Positions 11,717 through 22,444 of a stretch of DNA of 64,000 nucleotides are shown one piece after another. Below the pieces are notes generated by a model. It had not been told where the DNA came from. It made no database searches and saw only the letters and a list, made by a program, of their open reading frames with translations. The DNA comes from Cinnamomum chago (Eukaryota; Streptophyta; Magnoliopsida; Laurales; Lauraceae). The stretch is taken from contig CP142461.1 in NCBI GenBank assembly GCA_038049695.1, forward strand, positions 39,481,501-39,545,500, read 5' to 3'. Made by a program: the position numbers and the translations under genes. How positions within the stretch are numbered: position 1 is the stretch's first letter; the number at the start of each line of letters is the position of its first letter.

Positions 11717-14700
11717 TGTAAGACCCCGACCCGAGTGAACCCAATTAGTACTAATTAAGTTGCGTGTTAGTACGAAGCGTGATTAGTGATTGTGACTTAG
11801 TTGGGTTTGGTATAGCTTTTGTATTAGTGTTGGAGAGTTTTGATTGCCTTGTGTTAGTAGGACCCTTTGGAGGTTCCTTTTTCATGACATTGCATTTTGT
11901 TTGAGAACTTATCGGAGATTTTGCATTCATGGTTTTAATCTCGTGTTATTGGTATTGTTAAGCTCTACAACTTTCATGTTGATCCCGTTCTCGTTTGAGA
12001 TCCCGAAACCCGAATTTCTGGCCTTGACGGCAAAACAGTCATTACGCACTAAATCTGTACCCAAAACTTGATATTCCCGAAACCCGCGAAACCTATACTT
12101 TTTAGAAACTAGGTATTTCGACGATCAATTCTTCCTTCTTCGTCGAATTCATCCGAGGTCCCGAAAGAGATGATTTCAGCCTAAGTAGATTGTTAGTGGT
12201 GGAGCCCACTCCTCACTTGCTACAATAGGAGACCCTTCCCTTCCATTTTCATTTTCCAGCACAAGAGAGAAAACTAGGGCTTTGTGAGCAACTCCTTCTT
12301 CTTCTTACTCTTGCTTGCAATCACTTAACTCACCACCAATCTTGAACAACTTGAGTAGTGGAGATCATCACCTTCTTCCTCATCACCCTAGCTCTCCATT
12401 GACACCATTGCTTGAGAAAACCATTCATCACAAGACTTTCTTTGAGCTTGCCATTTCCATTAGAGGACCTTGCAGGTAAGTATTTCCCTTTATCTTCTAG
12501 ATATGTTATCTCCTAGCCTTTGAGAAGCCCCACCTTTATTATTGGAAGGTTTCCTTGCTATTTCATTGTTTTGACTCTTTTAGGGTTTGTTTGTTTTGGG
12601 AATTTTTGTCTTAGCTTGGATTCCTTGCTTGGGAGACTTGTTAGAGCTTGATTTCAATTGTTAGAAGACTTGAGGCAAGTGGATAATATGATCTTTTAGA
12701 GCTTTTAATGTTTTTGTGAGAAATGTAGTCGGTTTCATTAATTCTTTCCCATGCCTATTTATTGTCTTGCTTTGAAATAAATGCTCATGAAGAGCCTTGT
12801 TAGTGCATTTATGATTACAAAGATGTGTTTGATCATAGCTTTTAATTCTTTCTTGTTTTGTTTCAAATGCATATATTGTGAAATGGTTTCCTTCTCCCTT
12901 TTTCCTTGTTTTGAATGTATGGTTGATGGAGGAGAATGGGATGGATATGGTTAGAGATTTGAAGTAGTTGGAATGGGGTTTTAGACTCCTCATTTGATGT
13001 GTAAGAAGGGCTAAAGGGAGGTTGTAAAAAGGAGAAATAGAGAGGAGCTGAACTGGTCCGGAATCTGTTTCTTGACAGTTCGCTCGAGCGACTATGACAC
13101 TTCGCTCGAGCGACCTATCCAGAAAGGGTTCGGAGCGTTCCAGTGGCTTGGTCGCTCGAACACACCCCCTTTTTGGCTCGAGCGGTCATCCCAGAACTCA
13201 TTCCAGTGAGTTGATCGCTTGAACGCATTTAAATAATCGCTCGACCCAATGAGTTCGCTCAAGCGACCCCAAATTCGCTCGAGCAAACACACCCAGACAA
13301 CCATCCCAACGAGCGAATCGCTCGAGCGAACCCTACAGTCCGCTCAAGCGATTCGGGTCGTCTAGCTTAGGCTATGTTGGGACAATGTTCGACTGTTTTA
13401 ACGCATTGGGACTATCCTTTGGGAACCCCTCTATATCGAGGAGATTTATTAGGCATTGTATGAGGCCATTTAAAGAAACCATATCACAAGGTTTTCAAAC
13501 ATAGTTTGAAAAGATCGAAGTGTATAAGGAGCCGGAATGTCCCCAAACTCAAAGGGTACCAAATTGTTATGTGATCGACATACGAGGTCCCTATCCATTT
13601 CAAATAGATATTTTCCCGAAATGTCAATTGTTTAAAGTACTTTACTGAGCCCGAGATTTGCACTACTTGAGTTGTTTTCCCGAAAGCATTGTTATACACT
13701 TGGAATGGTTACTTGACCCGAAGTGCATTGCACCACTTGATATGATAGTGTGCCCTTGAGCACCCCCGTCTTGCCCGCTTGATTATTTACTTATACTTGA
13801 TTTGCTTGCATATGTCTCGATTGTATTTGACCTATGAGTCGGCACCACTAAGCTTGGATAACCATGTTGGTCTGATCCACCGACTTGGAGATCCCCCTCT
13901 TGTCCCGCCAGCTGCAGTTTGGATCCCGCTACCCGGTCATTACCGTGGTCTTGTCCCGATGCCGCAGATTGCTACTGTGGTCCCCGATGCCCGGCTCGCT
14001 ACTGTGGTCATGTATAGTATTGTATATGTATATGTATTATATGAGATCCTCTGTTTCTCCTCACCTCGAGTGACTGAGATCAGTGCCTAGTACTTGCTCT
14101 ATCACCTTAGTGATAGAGGACTTAGCTTCGTGTGGTTGCCATCTTGATCGTTTCCCGCTTCCTTGGTCACCTTACATGTTTTACATTGCATCCTTGTATT
14201 TGGATATATGTTTTATCACGTTCATAGAAATTGTTATTTAAACAGGTTTGCATGTTTTGAAGGTAAATTCATTTATTTTCAAATTATTGTTGTATTTGCC
14301 TCCATTTGCCAAATCGTCGTGTTTGACCCACTCTTTGGTACTCAGGTCCCGTTGTCGGTTATCCCGAGGAGGAGCTTGAGGAGGCGGTCGTAGAACCGCA
14401 ACAGTTGGTTGAGTGGCGTGCCGATGACGTCATGTAGACGTTTGATGGTTCTGAGAGACTTATCATTTTGGGGAAATGTTTAACCATTCTTTTGAATTGG
14501 TATTTTGTATATTGGCCTTTGTTGGCCTCTATTTTTGGGGAAATGTAATTAAATGTTAATTGTTTAAAACCTTAACTTACTTGGGTAACATGCTATAGAT
14601 CATTGCTCATTCTAATACAGTAATTTAGACTCGTGCTATTGTCTCGATGACCAAGGATGAATGGACTATTTCATTTGCTACACGCTTCCGCACTTAAAAG

Positions 14701-14853
14701 AAATGTTCATTGATGGTTGTGATATCCTCACCGCGGACACCTGTGGGAAATTAAATAAGTGTACGTTGTTGATGTAGACCCTTCAATCAGAAATCATTAA
14801 TTATACATTTAGTCCCGATCCTGGATTAGGACTCCCGGTCCGGGGTCGCGACA
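11717..14853 (+). mobile_element. Solo C LTR, copy C2
   Basis: This 3,137-bp LTR runs from TGTAAGACCCCGACC to GGGGTCGCGACA with an exact TSD, GTGAG, at 11712-11716 and 14854-14858. No internal sequence is present, so it is a solo LTR left by recombination between two LTRs. It carries CCGTGGTC-type short repeats near 13925-14015. Confidence 0.93.
13078..13365. repeat. Palindrome cluster in C2 (CGCTCGAGCG words)
   Basis: About ten CGCTCGAGCG or one-off variants (CGCTCAAGCG, CGCTTGAACG) occur in under 300 bp, for example at 13080, 13102, 13273, 13318 and 13342. The C1 LTR has GGCTAACCGCC words at the equivalent place. Confidence 0.85.
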
Positions 14854-16169
14854 GTGAGCTTCAATTATGACAAATTTTAACCAATTTTAACCTCTTTAAC
14901 TTAAACTAGTCACAAGTGGTGATTACAAATAAAATGCGGAAGCTTAATAAAAACAATCACCACAAAGCAAGCACCATCACACAAGGATTTATAGTGGTTC
15001 GGCCTCAATGCCTACATCCACTACCGGCTTGTGATTCAACACCCCACCGGATTTCCACTATTTATGCTTTTAAATAGGCTAAGCAATAACCTTTACAATG
15101 ATGTTTTTCAAGGCTCAACATCAACCTATACATTATGCTTTTCTTAGGCTAAGCAATAACCTCTTCAACCAAAGGTTGATTATCTCTCTAAGTAGTGTCT
15201 AACATACACTTGATGGAGATACAATTTATAGCTCATTACAATGCCTCTTAATTAGGCGGATATGAAAATGAAAATCTAATACACACACACACACACTACG
15301 AATGAAAAGATGAAAGCACATGATGTGTGTGTGTGTGATGTCCTCAATCATTTTGAAAATGAAAGCTCATAAATGTATGCCTAAGGCTTTTGAAAGTTTT
15401 AGCTCATAAAAATATTTATGATTAAGGAAAGAATGCAAATCACATGTTAAAGATAACTTGTAAAAGATATACATTTGTATCCTAAACAAGTTGTGAAATT
15501 CTAAGCACAAAACATGTGATGCATATGGATGTCAATCAAATCAATAATGTAGCTCATAAACCATAAAAATAGATTTGATTGAAATTAGGGGACAAATCAT
15601 ATGTAATTATAAAATCAACTTGAAAATGATATTCCTATCAATGCAAAGCAAGTTGTGAAACTTTAAAACAAAACTACATATGATTTGTAAAGAAGTTGAA
15701 TCCAAAACATAAGATATATTTGAAAGAGATTTTCTTATGATGGAAAACAACAACCAAAGATTCAACCAAGTATATGAATCATGTTATATATAATTTCAAA
15801 GATTCTTTCATTAACATGATCTACTTAGATTTACCAAATAAAGTACTACTTGGATTGAATCAATGGTGATGCATCCAAAACAATAAATCAATTCAAAACA
15901 TAAAACATGTTAAGGACACAACAACTCATAGTTTATCATGCTACAAAAGATTTACCAAAAATAAAACAAAGCATGAAAACATATGATTAAGGAAAGTAGA
16001 GCCTACTTGGTGATTTAACTTCTTTAATCCAAGTTTTAGCTTTCCTAATGACCCCTTTCATCCCTTAGTTCATTTCCCTTTTATTGGCCTCAAAACCTCT
16101 CAAGGAGGGCCTTAAAAATGCTAACTTTTGGGAAATGAATGAACTAGTATTTATAGCCAAAACAGCCCA

Positions 16170-16315
16170 ACGGCTAGTCCCCCGGTCGACCTGGCCCTTC
16201 CCCGGTTGACCTGGCCTTCACAACGGTCAAAAAAATGACCGTTTGAAAAATGGCCAACGGTAGTATACTTGGTCGACCTGGGCCTGGCTCGGTCGACCTG
16301 GTACACTGCGTTTCT
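16170..16315. repeat. Palindrome cluster in B1 5' LTR
   Basis: The GGTCGACC words match those of the 3' LTR. The CAACGGTCA...TGACCGTTT hairpin (16221-16243) is better preserved here. Confidence 0.75.
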
Positions 16316-17466
16316 GGCCTGGGACCAAAATTCCCTAAAATCCATTTTTTAAAGTATTTTTGGTTGGGAATTTTTTGGGCCATTAAATCCAGCTTAAAAA
16401 CATGTTTTAAATCATTCTAAGGATTTTAAAACATGAAACATAAAAAGCCAAAAAAGATTCAAAACCATAAAACCAATGGCTAGCTTGATTTCTAAAAACT
16501 ACTTATTCAAAAAACAAATGCATCCAAGATTAAAAACAAATCATGCATAAATCAATATCTTAAAAACAATACATGTGTAAAACAAGATTTCAAGTTTATC
16601 TAAATCAATGCAAATGTGTGTAAATCAAATGATGCTTGAATGATAATGCATCTATCAAATTGCAATCTACAAAATTCCTAACAGTTATTGCTCTATCACT
16701 TTAGTGATAGAGGACTTAGCTTCGTGTGGTTGTCATCTTGTTTGTTTTCTGTTTCCTTGGTTACTTGTACATGTTTTATAATGCACACTCGTATTTGAAT
16801 AAATGTTTTATCTCATTTATAGAAATTGTTATTTAAACAGGTTTAAATGCTTTTGAAGGTAAATTCATTTATTATCATATTGTCATTGTATTTTACCCAT
16901 TTGCCAAACCGTCGTGTTTGACCCACTCTTTGGTACTCAGGTCCCGTTGTTGGTTATCCCGAGGAGGAGCACGAGGAGGTGGTTGGAGAACCACAGCAGT
17001 TAGTTTAGTGGCATGCTGATGATGTCATTTAGACATTGGATTGCTAGAGAGAGATAACATTTTGGAAAAACATTAACCATTCTTTTGGGGATTGGTATTT
17101 TGTTCATATTAGCCTTGTTGGCCTCTAATTTTTGGAAATGTAATTAAATGATCTTTATGTAAACTTTAACTTACCTTTGGGTAACATGCTAATGATCATT
17201 ACCCATTCTGATACAGTACTATACTTGTGTTATTATCTTTATGATTAGAGATGGATTGAATATTTGATTTGCTACACGCTTCCACACTTAATAGAAATGT
17301 TCATATATGGTTGTGATATCCTCACCGCGGACACCTGTGGAAAATTAAATAAATGTATGGCATTAAACCGATGTGGTACATCATTAACCATTCACTCACC
17401 ACACTATCATCATCATCAGTGTCCCATCCCGGGTTAGTCCTTTAGGCCCGGTCCGTGGTCGCGACA

Positions 17467-17970
17467 AACATCCTCTTGGTCTTCTTCATCATCAGACCAG
17501 GATCCTTGGTGCCTATATGGGTTATACCAGATTACCGGCATAAGACGAGATTCGGGGATCCATTCTTCGTCAGAGAGGTATTCTCATGTTTCAAGGGATT
17601 CCTCTCACTCGTCAGTTTCACTGGACTCGTATCCATCCATGGGGAATCCAATTACCGAATTGCAAGAGTATGATGCCCCCTGTGCAGTTTCATTTCTGAA
17701 TTGAGGTGGCATGAAATCACCAAGGATGAATTTTCTTTCCACCTTTGAAGACTTGGATTCTTCCGTTACCCCCAGCGAAGCAGTGGAAGAGGTCTCTGCC
17801 TTTTTCAGGACTTCTTACTTTGATTGAGCTTTCTCCTGCTGCTTGAGCTTGCGGAGTTGTCTCTTGGCTTGCCTTCGCTGTTGAGTGGTAGGCTTTGTTT
17901 TGACGATCTCCCAATTTTTATCTTCTAGGAGATCGGGATGTACCCATATAGATTGTCCGTCTGGTGTTGG
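17467..17970 (-). pseudogene. Gag-protease linker region of A1 (frameshifted)
   Basis: This minus-strand stretch is homologous to 63150-63720 in A2. It encodes the conserved segments ending in WYNPYR and SDDEEDQE in shifting frames. By comparison with A2, an extra base near 17980 ends the gag frame early, and further stops follow. It is cut off at 17467 by insertion of C1. Confidence 0.75.
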
Positions 17971-17971
17971 A

Positions 17972-19510
17972 TTAGGGACCAACTCTTAGGACGTCTGGGT
18001 CATTTTTTATCACCTTAAAGGAAGTAGCGGTCTTCTCCTTTAGTGACTTTGAGGTTTGTCCATACGACACCATGTTGACGGAGGCAGACCCATAGTTTTT
18101 GTCAAAGGTGATGACTCCGTTTTTCCACATCTCGTTGATCTTTTCTCTTACAACAAAGCATTGATTGAGAGGATGCGAGATCATCTGGTGGTAGGGACAA
18201 TACCGAGGATCGTTGGTTTTGCCAACGTCTCCCGGTCTTTTGGGCTCAGGCAAGGTGAGTTTACCATTTGCTACGAGAGCCTCAAAGATTTCTTCAACAT
18301 CTTCATTGAACAGGTATTTTTTCTCTACTCGTTCTCTGAAGGCATCAAAGAGTTCAGGTTTCTTACCTGCAGCTTTATTTTCAGCTTTCTTTGGCTGCTG
18401 AGGAGCTGACTTGGTTTGCACATTAAGAACCTCCTTTTTCTTTGGCTTTGAGGTCGTAATGGTAGTCGGCTTTTTCTTTGATGACTGCTGACTGTTGAGG
18501 TCTTTAATCACCGTTTCAGCCTCCATGGAAGCTTCTAGGAGTTCTCCCAGGTTCTTTGATTTGTTGCCGATAATCATGGAGTGGATCCTTACTCTCATGT
18601 TGTTACGGCAGATGTCGACGAGCGACGCTTGTGGCAGTACATCAGAGCATTTGTATGACATCGCCTTCCACTTGTGAATGAAGTCGTATGTTGACTCATT
18701 CTCTCCCCGTTTTAGGCTGCAGAGTTGTGCCATAGTAACAGGATGATCCTCACCTTTGAAGTGAGTCAGGAAGCGTGTCTCTAGTATGGCCCAATTTTGG
18801 ACGGAGTCCTCTTGCAAAGTGGAGTACCAATCGACGGCCATACCTTTCAAGGTACTTGCAAAGAGACAGATCTTGAGGGCATCTTGATCCGCTATAGCTC
18901 CCGTCAGGATCTTGAAGTGAATGACGTGTTGTCTGGCTGAACCTTTTCCAGTATATGTTTGGAGGGTAGGTTGCTTGAATTTTGCAGGAAATGGGACCGA
19001 GTCCATCCATAAGGGATATGGTGGCTTGATCCCATGCTCCTTCAGTGTCTCTTCTTCTCTTGCTTTGGCGAGGATATCGTCAACGTCCTTTTTGGTAAGG
19101 GCGCGTGACTCATTTTTTTCTGCATTTTCCTCATTATCTGGAGGAGGTTGGTTGTTTTCTTGACGCTGAAAAGCGAGAAACAGATTCTCCATCAGAGCCT
19201 CAATCCTTTGCTGACCTTGCTCCAATTGCTGGATGCGTGCGGTCGTTTCATCAGGAGGTGGATTACTAGGTTGCTCAGAGTTTGTAGCCAAGACGTTCAT
19301 CCCCCGTGATTCGAACGAGGAGATCGTCCTGGTGACTGAGCTGGGGCTCATTCTTGAAGAGCTGGAGGAAGGAGTACTCCGTTGTCCTTGGCTTGAAGGA
19401 GTAGAACATTCTTCCAGATGTCTTCGTGTCCGGGAGATGCTACGAGTCATCGGTCGTCGTACATGAAGTTTAGTTGCTGACTTCTGATGTCTTCTAGTTT
19501 TGCCAATCAT
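17972..19510 (-). CDS. gag: Gag polyprotein of A1 (Tat/Ogre-type)
   Basis: This 512-codon frame is the longest open frame in the window. Gag forms the cytoplasmic particle that packages the element RNA. The basic, Ser/Arg-rich N-terminus (1-60) is followed by a Gln/Glu-rich possible coiled coil (about 88-115), the retrotransposon gag core (about 165-320, with FASTLKGMAVDWYSTL and FLTHFKGEDHPV) and a Lys-rich linker. Near residue 455 is a knuckle, CPYHQMISHPLNQC, spaced C-x2-H-x4-H-x4-C. The ATG overlaps the stop of the upstream frame (ATGA, 19507-19510). The last few residues follow a one-base insertion relative to A2, so the true product probably read on into protease. Confidence 0.85.
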   Translation of the reverse strand: MIGKTRRHQKSATKLHVRRPMTRSISRTRRHLEECSTPSSQGQRSTPSSSSSRMSPSSVTRTISSFESRGMNVLATNSEQPSNPPPDETTARIQQLEQGQQRIEALMENLFLAFQRQENNQPPPDNEENAEKNESRALTKKDVDDILAKAREEETLKEHGIKPPYPLWMDSVPFPAKFKQPTLQTYTGKGSARQHVIHFKILTGAIADQDALKICLFASTLKGMAVDWYSTLQEDSVQNWAILETRFLTHFKGEDHPVTMAQLCSLKRGENESTYDFIHKWKAMSYKCSDVLPQASLVDICRNNMRVRIHSMIIGNKSKNLGELLEASMEAETVIKDLNSQQSSKKKPTTITTSKPKKKEVLNVQTKSAPQQPKKAENKAAGKKPELFDAFRERVEKKYLFNEDVEEIFEALVANGKLTLPEPKRPGDVGKTNDPRYCPYHQMISHPLNQCFVVREKINEMWKNGVITFDKNYGSASVNMVSYGQTSKSLKEKTATSFKVIKNDPDVLRVGP

Positions 19511-20403
19511 ATGGACAGCAGCAATTTGATGGGTCTTTCATTTTCGACCCATTTTTGGGAGACTTGGAGGATAGGATGCTGGGTCCTTCGTTTCTCTAGT
19601 CTCTTTTGTCGATACAACATGCGGCGATGTATGCGACGGGTAATTTGAGCTTCTGTCAGCTCTGGCTGGGCTTTAGCAATGAAGGATGCACTCCCTCGAG
19701 CGCAGCAGCCGAGCATGTCTTCCTTGAAGCTGGGCATTGACAAGATTTGGACTCGGTCCTTCGACTGTCATAACGAAGCTTTGAATTTTGCGAGTTTGGC
19801 CCCCATTGAGATAAAGGGTCAAACTACAGGAGTGCAGTCCTTGGTAGATTCTTGTAGAGGCCTGGTGATGTATGATTTGATTTTTGGCTTGTAGGAGCAA
19901 GCCAACTCATGATGGGTTACCTTCTTTGTCAGGCAAGAGACGGGTTTCTCCTCCTTCATGTATGTAAGAGGATAGAACCGGTTTTCTTTGAGAGGGGCTA
20001 GGTATGCTGGCTTTGCAGATGTTCGGGACCTCCTTTGTTTTGGTGAAGATCTTGGGGACCAAGTTTTAGGGTAGACCTGATTCTCTGCAGGTTGAGGCTT
20101 CGTGGGTTTGCCATGGGCTTCAGGCTTCTTCGCGTTCACCCTTGGTGTCATGGCATTGACACGTTGCGGGGCGTTCTTTTGCTTCTTAGTAGGTGCGATT
20201 TCCTCTACGAGAAGTGGGAACGGTCCCAGTGACCTGATGATGATAGTCTAACGAGTAGAAGTCGACCCGGTGTTCTGAGGTTTGCCGAGGGAGGTGATAC
20301 TTCGGCAGCTCACAGGGCGCTTATGAATGCGCTTGTTCTGCTTCTTCTGGAGCATGAGTTTGTGCTTGTTCTCATCGAAAGTGATGGTTAATGAAGCTAC
20401 CAT
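19507..20403 (-). pseudogene. ORF1 upstream of gag in A1 (Ogre-type extra ORF, function unknown)
   Basis: One minus-strand frame runs from an ATG at 20401-20403 to a TGA at 19507, about 298 codons, broken by at least two stops (near 20250 and just below 19819). It is very basic, with KKQNKR, RRSR and a C-terminal RRIHRRMLYRQKRLEKRR stretch. Ogre-like elements carry an ORF of unknown role before gag, and this matches in place and size; I recognise no domain. The stop overlaps the gag start by four bases, which suggests coupled translation or a once-continuous frame. Confidence 0.6.
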
Positions 20404-20742
20404 TGTTAGTTTTGAAAAACTTCTGAAACAAGACCACGTCCATTAGTAATCACAGGAGTATAGTGATCATAAATGGGAAAGAACTATGATTTTGTCTTTT
20501 CAATTCGCTCAAGGGAACATGGCCCAGCCCAAGCGATGTAGAGAAGGCAAAAAGCCATAGAGGATACAATTGTTCTGAACGCAAGTACAGGAGGCTCAGA
20601 GCGAGCATTCCAGTGACTGCTAGAAGCAATTGTAGACCTTAATTCAAATTACCGAGAAGCGAGACTCACTCGAGGTAAGATGATATAAGGTTGGAGATAC
20701 AAATGTGTCGGTCGCGAATACAGTAGACCCGGAAGGGCGTAC
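20404..20742 (-). other. A1 leader between LTR and ORF1
   Basis: This non-coding stretch lies upstream of ORF1 on the minus strand. It is split from the rest of the leader (22385-22444) by solo LTR B2. No PBS or long frame was recognised. Confidence 0.5.
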
Positions 20743-22379
20743 TGTTAGAGTTTTTGTTTTGTTGCAATTTGATAGGATGCATTCAATTTCATAAAGCTTG
20801 TCCTCTCATTCATTCATGGTCTTATTCATAGGATCATCATGCATATTTCTCTTTCTTGATCATTGTATTTATCATTTGATATGCATGGTTTTCATTTCAG
20901 TTTATCTCTTAAGATCATGGAGTTTTTGATTTCAGAAATCCATCCAAGCTTTCCAAAGTTTCTATCTTTAAAATCATTATTTTGATTTGGAGTTTTCTTG
21001 GGTTTAAAATCTCAGTTTTCATCTTCTTTCAGTCATGATTTATTGCTTGGTATTTGTGTCTCAAAGTCCCCTGGAAGGTGCCCTCAAAAGTTACAAGTTT
21101 CTCTCTTTTTTTCAAATCTGGGCTAATCTGCCAGTGTCGCCGGTCGACCGAGACCTGCTTCCCGGTCGACCGGGACCACTGCAGGTCATTTCTGCAGGTT
21201 CTGAACTGTAACCTTCCAACGGTCAGAAATATGACCGTTGTGCTTTCCCGGTCGACCGAGACCTGTTTCTAGGTCGACCGAGGACTAGCCGTTGGCAACT
21301 TTATCTTTATAAAAAGTGGCTTTTTGGTTAAAGAAAGTTGCTGACATTAGAGGGACTTTTGAGGCCAAGGATTAGCAACTTCTCAAGAGCATTTTCAAAG
21401 GGATTATGAAGCCATTCCACTAAGTCAACCTTTGATCTACTAATGGGTGTGCTTTCTTTAATCCTAGTCCTTTTAAAATCATGTTTTGTTTCAAATCTTT
21501 GATCTCTTTCTATACATGATTAACAAGTTGCTTTCCTATTAAAATGTTGACCTTCATAACATGCTTAGTACTTTAGAAATCACATAAGCTTTATGGATGC
21601 AACATATGGTCTATGTTACACATGATTTTACTTTCTTGTTTCAAAAATCAACTTGTTAGACTTTAGAACATCTTTCTTGAAAACAAGTTATTTTTCATTA
21701 GTAATCACATGTGTTAGACATACAACTCTTTCTCAAATTTTTGATTAACATCTTTGCATCATTCTAGTTTTTATCTTTTCAAAGAGAAAGAGTTATTTCT
21801 AGAAAATGCATCATTCATAGACTTTGTCATAGTTATGCATATTTCTAGGAGTTGAGTTTTCACATTCTAATTAGCCTATTTAGAGGCACTCCATTGCACT
21901 TCATTGTTCTCTTTATCCATGCATTCTTAGGCATAATTCTTAAGAGAAAAGTTCCTTGTTGTAAAGGTTCATGCTTAGCCTTGAAAAGCATATGTTGTAA
22001 AGGTTTATGCTTAGCCTTGAAAAGCATAGTGTTGATTGTAAGGTTTGAGGTGATCCTAAACCTTAATTGAAGTTAGTGAATACCGATAAGTGTATCGGGA
22101 GTGGATGTAGGCAATTTGGCCGAACCACTATAAATGAGCTTGTCATGGTGATTGATCTTTTACTCTCCTTACTTGAATGATTTACTTTTGGTAGTATGAA
22201 GTTTGTAGTTGATGATTCCTTGTGTATGCTTATCTTAGAGATTCCTATCTATCACAAGATAATTAATCTTCATCAAATCTTAATTTTCTTAAAAATTAAA
22301 AGAATTCAAATTGGTCTAGGTTTTTAGAGCTCATCCTATTCAACCCCCCCCCCTTCTAGGATTCGGTCTTGGACTTTCA
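20743..22379 (+). mobile_element. Solo B LTR, copy B2 (diverged)
   Basis: This 1,637-bp LTR runs from TGTTAGAGTTTTTG to TTGGACTTTCA with an exact TSD CGTAC at 20738-20742 and 22380-22384. It is more diverged from B1 and B3 than they are from each other, so it is an older or different subfamily. It has a TATA box (TTTATAAAAAG near 21307), a palindrome cluster and two tandem 'ATGCTTAGCCTTGAAAAGCAT' type units at 21956-22025. Confidence 0.9.
21130..21300. repeat. Palindrome cluster in B2
   Basis: There are four GGTCGACC words (CCGGTCGACCGAGACC, CCCGGTCGACCGGG and others) and a perfect 9-bp stem, CAACGGTCA (21217-21225) with TGACCGTTG (21232-21240), just upstream of the TATA box. Confidence 0.8.
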
Positions 22380-22444
22380 CGTACTAGCACCGCTAGGCAT
22401 AAATGTTGCAAATCGCATCCTTGGGATGGACACGAGATGGGATT

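Larger units (their letters stand above)
6664..16683 (-). mobile_element. Element B1: complete non-coding LTR retrotransposon (LARD-like)
   Basis: B1 lies on the minus strand with 5' LTR 11667-16683 (holding solo LTR C2), PBS 11653-11664, interior 8529-11666, PPT 8529-8542 and 3' LTR 6664-8528. LTR ends are TGTTAGGAATTTTG...GACTTTCA. The TSD GTTAT is exact at 6659-6663 and 16684-16688. The interior contains no recognisable gag or pol, only short chance frames, so it must depend on enzymes from another element. The AAAGGGGGAGAT PPT next to TGTTAG resembles copia-type elements of the SIRE/Maximus kind, but without coding sequence the superfamily is inferred. Confidence 0.9.
11667..16683 (-). 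repeat. B1 5' LTR, interrupted by solo LTR C2
   Basis: The LTR runs 11667-11716, is interrupted by C2, and resumes 14854-16683, about 1.87 kb of B sequence. It matches the 3' LTR closely along its whole length. Confidence 0.92.
4163..17466 (+). mobile_element. C1 3' LTR (chromovirus), split by element B1
   Basis: The LTR begins TGTAAGACCCC right after the PPT and ends GTCGCGACA at 17466. It is interrupted at 6663/6664 by B1 and resumes at 16689, giving about 3.28 kb of LTR. It carries a TATA box, a palindrome cluster with a 116-bp duplication, a block of short CCGTGGTC-type repeats (6470-6590) and a conserved end block (CCTCACCGCGGACACC). The right flank AACAT (17467-17471) is the presumed TSD in host element A1; the left partner is off-window. 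Confidence 0.88.

Noticed and set aside
13078..13365. Possible CRISPR-like array of CTCGAG repeats
   Set aside because: The units are about 10-bp palindromes with irregular spacing inside a plant LTR; there are no uniform spacers and no cas-like genes.
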